Numbered from the stretch's first letter, positions 1-6,803 are shown. The stretch: 20,316 nt of DNA from a virus (IMGVR_UViG_3300032240_000149:1-20316); one strand, 5' to 3'. Translations and numbers: made by a program. The notes: generated by a model not told the origin, from the sequence alone.

Positions 1-309
1 ACCATTACAAAATACTTCAAATGTATTTGGTTTAATGCCACGAATTACTTTGTATTGTTTTTTGCCAATAGAAAACTCAATCTCAACCACACCTTGTTGT
101 TGATTGATGGAGTTTAATAGATTGGGCTTATTGATTTTACGAAATGGTTTACCAAACAAACCAAAGCACAAGGCATCCAACATAGTAGATTTACCCGCAC
201 CATTATTACCAATAACAAGTGTGTTTGGTGATTTGGTTAAGTCAAGTTCAGTAAAACTATTACCCGTAGAAAGTATATTCTTCCAACGGAGTTTTTGAAA
301 TATAATCAT
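1..309 (-). CDS. 46: gp46, recombination endonuclease ATPase subunit (partial, N-terminus only)
   Basis: This is the first 103 codons of a gene running off the left edge. The protein begins MIIFQKLRWKNIL and carries a Walker A motif GNNGAGKST at about residues 35-43, followed by LDALCFGLFGK. This is the N-terminal ABC/SMC-type ATPase half seen in Rad50, SbcC and T4 gp46. In T4, gp46 pairs with gp47 to resect double-strand ends for recombination-dependent replication and to help degrade host DNA. The start ATG overlaps the stop of the upstream cysteine-rich gene as ATGA, so translation is probably coupled. The coiled coils, zinc hook and C-terminal ATPase half lie outside the window. The partner gp47 lies one gene upstream, which supports the assignment. 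Confidence 0.93.
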   Translation of the reverse strand, partial: MIIFQKLRWKNILSTGNSFTELDLTKSPNTLVIGNNGAGKSTMLDALCFGLFGKPFRKINKPNLLNSINQQQGVVEIEFSIGKKQYKVIRGIKPNTFEVFCNG

Positions 310-575
310 TTACAATAAGTTTCTTTACATTTAACACAAGAAATATCCAATATTTTAACAACCTCCCAAATAGGAGTATTATCTGGTATTTCTAAATGTT
401 CACAACATTTATCTTTACAATTAAAGCAGTCTACGTTTCCATTTGCATCATAAACACATCTGGTAGTCTCACTACAAAACATTCCAGTTTCTCTATTAGG
501 AAAGCTTCGACAACAATTAAATCTAAACTCATATATTGAGCAAAGTTTATTTTCATCTAGATATGGACAAATCAT
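306..575 (-). CDS. Small cysteine-rich YkgJ-like putative metal-chelating protein between gp47 and gp46
   Basis: This 89-residue protein has 13 cysteines, at positions 3, 12, 21, 22, 34, 40, 50, 53, 57, 58, 80, 83 and 88. Residues 1-27 (CPYLDENKLCSIYEFRFNCC then RSFP) resemble the central block of the YkgJ / CxxCxxCC family of putative zinc- or iron-chelating proteins, which typically reads CPFL, C, IYE, RP, CR, P. The family's usual N-terminal cysteine block is absent, so this looks like a shortened relative. C50, C53, C57 and C58 form another tight cluster (CFNCKDKCC), and CVKC follows near the end. Both ends overlap the neighbours as ATGA (gp47 stop with this start, this stop with the gp46 start), so it is translated together with the gp47/gp46 nuclease pair. 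Metal or Fe-S binding is likely; any role with gp46/47 is inference. Confidence 0.8.
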   Translation of the reverse strand: MICPYLDENKLCSIYEFRFNCCRSFPNRETGMFCSETTRCVYDANGNVDCFNCKDKCCEHLEIPDNTPIWEVVKILDISCVKCKETYCK

Positions 576-1642
576 GCCTGCTCTAAGTTCAACGCCTCAA
601 CGTAAAGTTCTTTCATTACAGTTTTCAGCTTATCATTATTAATATGTTCTTCTTTGATACCATCCACAAAATGTTCAATAATCGTCATTGTGTCTTGTGC
701 TTGGTCTATTGTATCATCTTCTACACCTTCTGTCAAGTCTGTATGGTCCTCAACAATGGTAACATCAATTGGATTAATATTATAGATATTTTCCATAAGT
801 TTATCGAATAGAAAAGGATTAGTTTTATTGATGACCACTACTTTAATATAAGTGTTGGTATATTTTGTTAAATCTTTGTTGGTAATTTCGGTGATAGAAT
901 CTTTTTTGTCATCATAGGTAATACGGTGAAACATTATGTTCGGATTAGGTACAAACTCCAAATCATAAGTGTCAGTATCAAAAAGATGAAAGCCCCTAGT
1001 ATCACCGTAATCTTGCCAGGTAAGCTCGTAAGGGTTCCCAAGATAATTAATGTTATCTGAGCTAGACCGATGGTGGTAATGGCCAGAAAAGACCATATCA
1101 AATTTGCCAAAGATTTCACGATTCAATCCTCCTTCTGCCACCATTCCACGATGCATAACAAAACCATCAATTTCTAAATGCCCCATACAAAGTTTGGCAT
1201 CAGTTTCTTTTATTGTTGCCATCGATTCATCATAATTTTCAGGACAAATCCAAGGCAACATACAAATCTTTGTATCACCAACATAAATGATATCTGGTTT
1301 ATCAATTACAATAATGTTATTATATTCACCTAATAATAAGTCAACAGAGTTTACATCATTGGTATTTTTAAAATAGGTATCATGATTACCGGCCAACATA
1401 AACACGTTCATTTTATAATAAAACAATTTGTCAAAGAACATTTCTCTGGCACGTTTGTATGAATAAAAGTTTATGTATTTTCTACGGTCAAAGGTATCAC
1501 CAAGAATAAGAACGGTATCAATTTTTTCTTCTAATAGTTTAGGAAAAAAAGTTTCTTTATAAAACTTTTCATAGAAGTCCAAAAAATGGATTGAATCATT
1601 CCGAGCACCAAAATGTTGGTCTGTTATAATTGCTATTTTCAT
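572..1642 (-). CDS. 47: gp47, recombination endonuclease nuclease subunit (Mre11/SbcD-like)
   Basis: This 356-residue metallophosphoesterase is the nuclease partner of gp46. The calcineurin-type metal-binding motifs appear in order: DQH near residues 8-10, GDTFDRR at 48-54, GNHD at 85-88, GH at 154-155 and GHYH at 187-190. The segment LGNPYELTWQDYGDTRGFHL just after the last motif is typical of Mre11, SbcD and T4 gp47. The length is close to T4 gp47 (339 aa). By family knowledge it is a Mn-dependent exo/endonuclease acting at double-strand breaks in recombination-dependent replication. Its start follows the gp55 stop by 15 nt with no strong Shine-Dalgarno directly before it; a GGAG lies about 20 nt upstream. 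Its stop overlaps the next gene as ATGA. All visible catalytic residues are present, so it should be active. Confidence 0.95.
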   Translation of the reverse strand: MKIAIITDQHFGARNDSIHFLDFYEKFYKETFFPKLLEEKIDTVLILGDTFDRRKYINFYSYKRAREMFFDKLFYYKMNVFMLAGNHDTYFKNTNDVNSVDLLLGEYNNIIVIDKPDIIYVGDTKICMLPWICPENYDESMATIKETDAKLCMGHLEIDGFVMHRGMVAEGGLNREIFGKFDMVFSGHYHHRSSSDNINYLGNPYELTWQDYGDTRGFHLFDTDTYDLEFVPNPNIMFHRITYDDKKDSITEITNKDLTKYTNTYIKVVVINKTNPFLFDKLMENIYNINPIDVTIVEDHTDLTEGVEDDTIDQAQDTMTIIEHFVDGIKEEHINNDKLKTVMKELYVEALNLEQA

Positions 1643-1657
1643 AATTAAATAAGTATA

Positions 1658-2194
1658 TCACTCTCCTAAGAAATTTTCAAGCCCTTTTGGTTTTTTTGTT
1701 TCTTTTTTCTTTTTATTTGCTATTTCATAATTTTCAATAAACTCTGAAATATTATCATATAGTTCAAACTGTTTTGTGGTACCATCTTCAAATTCTAACA
1801 TTTCAAATTCATCAAGTATACCCATTTGTTCTGTGGCTTTATACTTAACATATTGTTGTTTCTTTTCTTTACTAATTCTTCTAAGAAAGGCAAAGTAAAT
1901 TATCTGTGTAAAATAGGCAAATGGATTTTTAGATTTATCTGGATTAAAATTATCAAAATACATTAAACAATTTTCAATACCATCAGATATCATTTCATCA
2001 CGATAGGTATAGTTAATGAAATTAGGTTTGTGTGATAGACCTTCTGCTATCTTCATAAAACATTCACCTATGTAATTGGGTATTGCTGGTGGTGGTTTCT
2101 TATCTGCTTTAGCTATCTTACATTTTTCTTTATAATCAATAAGAGCAGCTAAGAAATCTGCATTGTTTACATATTGTTTTGGTTTAGAAGCCAT
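1658..2194 (-). CDS. 55: gp55, late-transcription sigma factor
   Basis: This is a 178-residue highly divergent sigma factor. The region around residues 60-115 (YRDEMISDGIENCLMYFDNF, then a FAYFTQIIYFAFLRRISKEK stretch) matches the sigma region 2 core-binding and -10 recognition fold of T4 gp55. In T4, gp55 directs host RNA polymerase to the octamer TATAAATA, activated by the sliding clamp gp45 with coactivator gp33. The C-terminus, GLENFLGE, resembles the short hydrophobic clamp-binding tail of T4 gp55 and gp33. I chose the ATG at 2194 because AGGTGG lies 5 nt upstream; a GTG at 2203 in the same frame would add MVN but overlaps that ribosome site. Its likely targets are the NATAAATA motifs before the structural genes in this window. 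Length is close to T4 gp55 (185 aa). Confidence 0.92.
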   Translation of the reverse strand: MASKPKQYVNNADFLAALIDYKEKCKIAKADKKPPPAIPNYIGECFMKIAEGLSHKPNFINYTYRDEMISDGIENCLMYFDNFNPDKSKNPFAYFTQIIYFAFLRRISKEKKQQYVKYKATEQMGILDEFEMLEFEDGTTKQFELYDNISEFIENYEIANKKKKETKKPKGLENFLGE

Positions 2195-2199
2195 GTTTA

Positions 2200-2205
2200 C
2201 CACCT
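2200..2205 (-). promoter_or_regulatory. Ribosome binding site deciding the gp55 start
   Basis: AGGTGG on the minus strand lies 5 nt before the ATG at 2194. It overlaps an in-frame GTG at 2203, which therefore is probably not the start codon. Confidence 0.7.
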
Positions 2206-2268
2206 AAAGTTATTGACAAACGCTTGACAAGAGAGTAAAGTCGAGTATGTCCTGTTTTGAGATTAATA

Positions 2269-2649
2269 TTAATGTACTGTTCCTGTTTCATTGTTTTCCA
2301 TTTCAAATTCATTTATTATATAATTTATTTCTTCATCTGTCATATCGGCAATATCTGCTTTAGCTTTCATCAGTCTTTTAATTTTTTCAATAGTATGATA
2401 GTAATATTCAACAAAGTCTTCCGTAGGACTCATTATTGTTAATATATTTTTAACGTTAATAGAAATTTTATTTTCTTTAATTAATTGTACCGGTAAATAA
2501 TGTTGAATAACTAAAGAGTTGTTATTACGATAATCAATCCAAAATTTCATTGGTTCTTCTAAAACATAAGATGTGCCAGTAATACTCAAATCCACATTAG
2601 CTATCAATTCTTCCCCATTTTGTAATTTTATTATTTGTGTACTAAACAT
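2269..2649 (-). CDS. Sm/LSm-like small protein between uvsW and gp55
   Basis: This 126-residue protein looks like an Sm-fold (LSm/Hfq-like) domain over about residues 5-80. IIKLQNGEELIANV resembles the Sm1 strand pattern. YVLEEPM with KFWIDYRNN, and ISINVKNILTIMSPTEDFVEYY, match the later strands. Related proteins with a leading LxNGEEIIG-type motif and a trailing SPTEEFVNQY-type motif are, as far as I recall, conserved next to uvsW/gp55 in cyanophage-type T4-like phages. The C-terminal 40 residues are charged and helical (MTDEEINYIINEFEME). The start overlaps the uvsW stop by 8 nt, so translation is probably coupled. It could be an RNA-binding riboregulator or a protein-interaction module; the function is not established. 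The fold assignment is by pattern only. Confidence 0.72.
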   Translation of the reverse strand: MFSTQIIKLQNGEELIANVDLSITGTSYVLEEPMKFWIDYRNNNSLVIQHYLPVQLIKENKISINVKNILTIMSPTEDFVEYYYHTIEKIKRLMKAKADIADMTDEEINYIINEFEMENNETGTVH

Positions 2650-4123
2650 TTTTTAGTCCTATCTTATAGATTTTATATGGGAACTGTTCATCATTATATA
2701 TCTTAGTTCTTTCCACGAAATGTTTTAAAGTATAATTCATATGTTTTTTATATCTAAGGTCATCAGAAATATCATATAGAGTTGCTATTTCTTTGCCTTC
2801 ATTTTGCCTAAGGCCTCTACCAATACTCTGTAATGTTCTAATTGTAGATTTAGTTGGCATTGCAAATATGATATTATGCAAATTACGAATATTGATTCCA
2901 GTACTAAAAGTACCATAAGAGGCCACCACGATTGCATCATTTTCTATTTCCATAATTTTTCTAATTTCTTCACGGTCTGTAGTGTCAGTTCCACCATGAA
3001 CAAAAAATACCTTTCTGCTGCCTATCTTTTCTGTGTTTCTTATGATATCATACAGGATTTGACCATGTTTGTCAACCATTTGATATAACACCAAAGTATT
3101 TTTACCTAGGCTAACTGCAAGATTTTTAATGAATTTATTTCTGGCTTCATTTGAAATTAGATATTGAATTTCTTCTTGGTAAGTTTTATCTTTTAACTCT
3201 AAACATTTTTCATCTGCATGTTTTAATACTAAACATTTAATTTCAAAATCTGAAACTTGTTTTTTATCAATCAATTCTTTTGTACTAATAACTTTATTTA
3301 TTTTGCCAAATAGTCCTTCTAATACTAACTTGTGTGTTTTCGTTCCATCCAACGTTCCAGTAAGTCCTATGCGGTATTTGGCATTAATACAAGAAGTGAG
3401 TATTGTTGTTAATGATTGTGCTTTGAATAGATGGGCTTCGTCACCTATTACATAATCAAATTGATGAAAATATTCTTTAGGCATCTTATACAATGATTGC
3501 CATGTGGAAATTGTTAAAGGAAGGCTTGACTCTTTTTCTTTTCCTTGATATATTCTATGTACTAAAGATTGCATTGAATCGTTAGCATAATCTTCAAAGT
3601 CTGTATATAATTGTTCTACCAAAGAAGTAGTTGGAACAATTATAAGACCTTTTAGTTTTTGATATTCTAAGAGTTGTCTAAAGATGAGATAGATGATGAG
3701 GGATTTTCCCGAAGCGGTTGGAGACAGGAGTAAAGCTCTTCGGTTTTGCATTGCGTGAATATAGGCAGAGAGTTGGTGTTCCCTGACTTCAATTCGTTGT
3801 CCACGAGAATGTGGACTAATTTGTGATATAAATTTGTTCGCATGGTAAACTGAGTATTCGTCTTGTACAAAATCGTGGTGCCAAGTATAGTTTCTTTCTT
3901 GGCAGAATTCTTCTATGTATGGTAATAAACCAATATATATTTGATTACTTCTTAAATCAAAAAGTCTTATCTTTCCATCCCAAATTTTATTCCTATAAGC
4001 AGGAACAAAAGTATAACCAGGAACAAAAAATGTAAAAAACTCCGATAACTCTTTAGCTATATGTTTTTCACATTCAACTTTTAAGTATACCTCATTGACT
4101 TTAGAAATGTTTATTTCACTCAT
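2642..4123 (-). CDS. uvsW: UvsW, SF2 DNA/RNA helicase
   Basis: This 493-residue superfamily 2 helicase is the phage counterpart of RecG-like branch-migration enzymes. Motifs in order: an N-terminal substrate-binding region ending in REHQLSAY near 114-121 (Q-motif-like), Walker A SPTASGKS at 134-141, the DEAH box at 228-231, motif III GLTGT at 253-257, and motif VI QSIGRGLRQ at 432-440. In T4, UvsW unwinds R-loops, shutting off origin-dependent replication, and regresses forks to promote recombination-dependent replication. It is somewhat shorter than T4 UvsW (587 aa); the C-terminal small accessory part appears reduced. The start overlaps the preceding gene's stop by 8 nt, and the stop overlaps the next start by 8 nt. 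The neighbours uvsY, gp46 and gp47 fit the same pathway. Confidence 0.94.
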   Translation of the reverse strand: MSEINISKVNEVYLKVECEKHIAKELSEFFTFFVPGYTFVPAYRNKIWDGKIRLFDLRSNQIYIGLLPYIEEFCQERNYTWHHDFVQDEYSVYHANKFISQISPHSRGQRIEVREHQLSAYIHAMQNRRALLLSPTASGKSLIIYLIFRQLLEYQKLKGLIIVPTTSLVEQLYTDFEDYANDSMQSLVHRIYQGKEKESSLPLTISTWQSLYKMPKEYFHQFDYVIGDEAHLFKAQSLTTILTSCINAKYRIGLTGTLDGTKTHKLVLEGLFGKINKVISTKELIDKKQVSDFEIKCLVLKHADEKCLELKDKTYQEEIQYLISNEARNKFIKNLAVSLGKNTLVLYQMVDKHGQILYDIIRNTEKIGSRKVFFVHGGTDTTDREEIRKIMEIENDAIVVASYGTFSTGINIRNLHNIIFAMPTKSTIRTLQSIGRGLRQNEGKEIATLYDISDDLRYKKHMNYTLKHFVERTKIYNDEQFPYKIYKIGLKNV

Positions 4124-4742
4124 ACATTACCGTATTTGTGTTTCCTAAAGACCATTTGGCATCTGTTTCAACTGACCATTTATTTGTAGCCACATGAAAA
4201 TCTGGAATTTTTAATTCTTTTGGATTACTACTTGGCTCTAAAATAATTAAACGATTATTTGGCTGAGCAGCAAACTGCCCATTATCACACATAATGAAAT
4301 TATAAGACTTGTGGTCCTCGACATCTTCAGAAAATCCTGTATCAAGTATGTTAAAATCAGGATGTGCAGAATCAACTGTAAAAAGATAAACACCATACAT
4401 CCAATCTCCATTTTTTAATTTAAATTTACATCTCATTGATTGTAATTGAGATTTCTTTAAAACTGTTATATCATAAGATAAACAATCCCATAACTGAAGA
4501 TAATCTAATGGTAGTGGTTCACCTTCAATAGGCTTCCAACAGTATGCGTGTAAAGGTAGTTTATCATAAAGAGCACCATAGTTATTTAAATAAGATTCAA
4601 TTCTAAATGCTTGACCTCTTAATGATTTGATAGTTATCCACCAACAAGGTTCAAGTTCTTTGTGTCCTTTTTTAAAGTCATAAAGGAATTCTTTACGAAT
4701 AAAACATTTAACTGGTGGAAGATTTGCAATAATATGTGCCAT
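4116..4742 (-). CDS. Conserved phage protein of unknown function between uvsY and uvsW
   Basis: This 208-residue protein starts MAHIIANLPPVKCFIRKEFL. The ATG at 4742 overlaps the uvsY stop as TAATG, which is why I prefer it to the in-frame ATG at 4769 that would add nine residues within uvsY. Visible segments include EPCWWITIKSLRGQAFRIES, YGALYDKLPLHAYCWKP, LQLWDCLSYDI and DNGQFAAQPNNRL. From memory this pattern recurs in cyanophage-type T4-like genomes beside uvsW, always as hypothetical. It has no signal peptide, membrane segment or catalytic motif that I recognise, and is rich in aromatic residues. Its place inside the uvsY-uvsW overlap chain suggests a replication or recombination role, but this is only guilt by association. 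Confidence 0.85.
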   Translation of the reverse strand: MAHIIANLPPVKCFIRKEFLYDFKKGHKELEPCWWITIKSLRGQAFRIESYLNNYGALYDKLPLHAYCWKPIEGEPLPLDYLQLWDCLSYDITVLKKSQLQSMRCKFKLKNGDWMYGVYLFTVDSAHPDFNILDTGFSEDVEDHKSYNFIMCDNGQFAAQPNNRLIILEPSSNPKELKIPDFHVATNKWSVETDAKWSLGNTNTVMYE

Positions 4743-5176
4743 TATTGACCGCCAATAAATTTTTCCCATGATATAAAATCACGTAGCTGCCATGTTCTTT
4801 GTTTTAATTCATTCATAATAGATTCAATCACAGACACCACTTCTTCATGATAAGATTTCTTTTCCAATAGTCTAATTAAATCTTCATCTGCTTCCAAATA
4901 AGCATTCACATCCGATTTAAGAACGAATTGAAATGGCTCCCATCCGTGCATCAATAGTTCTTCTTTACTTAGGCGACCTCCATAATAGTCAATCTTAACT
5001 TTACGCATACGTAGATAATTAAAATGAGACTTTTTGGAAGCCATTTTATGTTTGACCAAGATGGTCAAGTATTTGTTGTGGAGTTTTGGAATCTTTAACA
5101 GTTCTTTACCAGGTTCTGTCTGGTCCATGTCTGCGTCAGATTTCCATGATTCTAATATTTGTTCTAAAGTTTCCAT
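4742..5176 (-). CDS. uvsY: UvsY, recombination mediator protein
   Basis: This 144-residue protein matches T4 UvsY (137 aa) in length and in conserved segments. KVKIDYYGGRLSKEEL corresponds to the ARLDYYSGR region; FVLKSDVNAYLEADEDLIRL corresponds to the VLSADKDVLKVD region; the basic C-terminal helix ends LRDFISWEKFIGG. In T4, UvsY is a ring-forming mediator that loads the recombinase UvsX onto single-stranded DNA covered by gp32. UvsX itself is not in the window. It is the first gene after an almost perfect sigma70-type promoter (5208-5237) and the head of the overlapping run uvsY, unknown gene, uvsW, Sm-like gene. No good Shine-Dalgarno precedes its ATG, and the stop overlaps the next start as TAATG. 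Confidence 0.92.
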   Translation of the reverse strand: METLEQILESWKSDADMDQTEPGKELLKIPKLHNKYLTILVKHKMASKKSHFNYLRMRKVKIDYYGGRLSKEELLMHGWEPFQFVLKSDVNAYLEADEDLIRLLEKKSYHEEVVSVIESIMNELKQRTWQLRDFISWEKFIGGQ

Positions 5177-5207
5177 AATATATTCAAAGTAATAACACTA
5201 AATCTAC

Positions 5208-5237
5208 ATTATAACATGACCTATGTTATCGTGTCAA
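5208..5237 (-). promoter_or_regulatory. Consensus sigma70-type promoter for the uvsY cluster
   Basis: On the minus strand, TTGACA (5237-5232) and TATAAT (5213-5208) are both perfect consensus hexamers separated by 18 bp. The start point would be near 5201, about 25 nt before the uvsY ATG. The -35 box overlaps the TGA stop of the upstream radical SAM gene. It differs from the late-type motifs, so this cluster is probably expressed early or in the middle period by host sigma70 polymerase. Timing is inference. Confidence 0.85.
5211..5229. repeat. Inverted repeat inside the uvsY promoter spacer
   Basis: The arms ATAACAT (5211-5217) and ATGTTAT (5223-5229) are perfect 7-bp inverted repeats around a 5-bp centre. 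They fill the spacer between the -35 and -10 boxes, with one arm partly overlapping the -10. This is the position expected of a repressor operator, but chance in AT-rich DNA cannot be excluded. Confidence 0.5.
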
Positions 5238-6244
5238 GGCGTAAGATAGTCATTTCTGTATTGTTCATAATATACATTAAATTTTCCACAATTCTTTTTA
5301 CAAACTTTTAATGGTGAAGTGGTCCATGTTTTTTCTATTTTATCAAAATACCCACTATCAAATATTTCAGATAATTTTTGTTTTTTTAAATTTGGCCAAA
5401 CACCTATAAGGTCCATATAATCAACTCTTGATAAATCAGTATGGCAATCATGTTCTATGTTTGTCCAACAACAAGGGTTAACTGTTCCTGTGGCACTTAT
5501 ATAAATTTGATTGGTTTTTTTAACCATACAATTAATAGTTGGTAATTGTTCTTGTTGTTCTTTTTGTTTTATAATTTTACCAATCATACCTTCACTTTTT
5601 TTTGTTGGGTATATAATATTGATTGGAGTTCCTTCATCATTTAAAACCTTTAACATACCAGTTGAATCAAATCGATTGGTATGTTTTGATTCAAATCTAA
5701 CAAATCCCAATTGCCGGCTTAATTTTTCACAATCATCTACTTGATGTTCATTGTGTTTAAAAACAAGCATTTCCCAATGTGCTTGACCACCAGATTTAAT
5801 AAAAGTTTTGGCGTTTTCAATAACTTTTTCCCAGTTGGTTCCAATTCTGTAAATGGAATGTGTATCACTTAATCCATCAAGAGCAAAATAAACATTAACA
5901 CCAAGTTTAGCTAAATCTGTCCACCATTGTGAGTTTCTTGCACTACCATTGGTGGACATATTTAATATTAAATTGTTGTTTGTTTCTCTTAAATATTTAA
6001 ATATTTCTAAAGTATCTTTAGCAATTATAGGATCTCCTAACCTACCACACATAGAAATATTGGTAAGTTGTTTAATAAAATCTGAAGAAAACCATTCTTT
6101 AAATTGTACTAAAGTGATTTCATCCAATTCAATATGCGGCCTAAGTTTACCTCCATGCCAGTTACGAGCACATTGTGGACATTTAGCTTGACATTTGGAA
6201 GTAGTTTCTAGATGCAATGATTTTATGTCTGATAATTTATACAT
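5234..6244 (-). CDS. Radical SAM protein with SPASM/twitch-like C-terminus
   Basis: This 336-residue protein has the radical SAM signature CxxxCxxC at C18, C22 and C25 (TSKCQAKCPQCAR), expected to bind the 4Fe-4S cluster that cleaves S-adenosylmethionine. A GRLGDP at 67-72 resembles the GGEP-type SAM-contact motif, and NMSTNGS and VYFALDGLSDTHSIYR fit later barrel strands. The C-terminal part has C239, C258-C259 (NPCCW), C267, C315 and C319 (CKKNC), which could bind an auxiliary cluster as in SPASM or twitch proteins. That group mostly modifies peptides or proteins, but the substrate here is unknown. It lies between a virion gene and the uvsY promoter, 14 nt after the preceding stop, with no clear Shine-Dalgarno. 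No precursor peptide gene is apparent beside it. It is not part of the T4 core; similar radical SAM genes have been reported in aquatic phages. Confidence 0.88.
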   Translation of the reverse strand: MYKLSDIKSLHLETTSKCQAKCPQCARNWHGGKLRPHIELDEITLVQFKEWFSSDFIKQLTNISMCGRLGDPIIAKDTLEIFKYLRETNNNLILNMSTNGSARNSQWWTDLAKLGVNVYFALDGLSDTHSIYRIGTNWEKVIENAKTFIKSGGQAHWEMLVFKHNEHQVDDCEKLSRQLGFVRFESKHTNRFDSTGMLKVLNDEGTPINIIYPTKKSEGMIGKIIKQKEQQEQLPTINCMVKKTNQIYISATGTVNPCCWTNIEHDCHTDLSRVDYMDLIGVWPNLKKQKLSEIFDSGYFDKIEKTWTTSPLKVCKKNCGKFNVYYEQYRNDYLTP

Positions 6245-6258
6245 AATATATTGTTATA

Positions 6259-6786
6259 TTAAGCTGATGTAAATTCAAAGTAATCGTAATTAAAAGATGC
6301 ACTAGCGGTAAGAATCTGATTTGCGTCAGATTTGGTATCAAATTGAATATCGGATAATGTTAAAGGAAAGGCATTATAATAGGTAATTCTTTTTAATGGA
6401 TTATTTAATGCTGAAAGAATTGTTAAAGTGGCATTAGAATAACTTTTAGAACTGGTTGTTCTTTTACTTTGTACTTCAGACAATCTATTTCTTTCTTCAA
6501 ATCCTGCTGGAGAACCCATTGCTTTAAACCAATTATAAATTTCTTGCCAACCAATTAAACCTTCATCTATTGTAAACGATACAGCAAGGTTATTGTAGGT
6601 TAATTTATTGCCAGGTGCATATATGTCCAACATTGGAGTATTAATAGGAGCTTGTCCCATCGAAACACCAGGTAAATTTACCTCTTGGCAAAAATATTGA
6701 ACAGTAGGCATCCTGTCAAAGCTTAAAAGAAACTTTGACGGTTGTAAATAATTAATATTTTGAGGGGCTCTTGTAAGTACAGTCAT
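6259..6786 (-). CDS. gp19-family (tail-tube-like) virion protein, second copy
   Basis: This 175-residue protein has the layout of the T4 gp19 tail-tube family and its relatives. It has an N-terminal phrase NYLQPSKFLLSFDRMPTVQY, then VNLPGVSMGQAP, PGNKLTYNNLAVSFTIDEGL, a YNWFKAMGSP loop and a terminal beta region LTLSDIQFDTKSDANQ. A separate and more typical gp19 lies at 12659-13207, so this is a paralogue. The LPG and NxLxVSFTIDE pattern is shared by tube, tail-terminator and baseplate tube-initiator proteins of contractile tails, so it could form a specialised ring rather than the tube itself. It follows gp23 after a terminator. A CCTAAATA element lies so close to the ATG that a late transcript would start at or beside the start codon. 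No Shine-Dalgarno is visible. Confidence 0.78.
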   Translation of the reverse strand: MTVLTRAPQNINYLQPSKFLLSFDRMPTVQYFCQEVNLPGVSMGQAPINTPMLDIYAPGNKLTYNNLAVSFTIDEGLIGWQEIYNWFKAMGSPAGFEERNRLSEVQSKRTTSSKSYSNATLTILSALNNPLKRITYYNAFPLTLSDIQFDTKSDANQILTASASFNYDYFEFTSA

Positions 6787-6791
6787 ACAGG

Positions 6792-6799
6792 TATTTAGG
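6792..6799 (-). promoter_or_regulatory. Possible divergent late promoter CCTAAATA
   Basis: CCTAAATA differs from T4 TATAAATA at the first two positions. With T4 spacing (-13 to -6) the start would fall on the A of the ATG at 6786. Weak on sequence alone, but it follows a terminator, where a new promoter is expected. Confidence 0.35.
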
Positions 6800-6803
6800 C
6801 CAT

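Noticed and set aside
2257-2442. Plus-strand hydrophobic open frame
   Set aside because: It lies antisense to the Sm-like gene; its hydrophobic look comes from reading A-rich coding sequence backwards, and it has no ribosome site.
4743-4769. Upstream start for the 208-aa gene
   Set aside because: It would overlap uvsY by 28 nt, whereas the ATG at 4742 gives the common TAATG coupling and the expected N-terminus.
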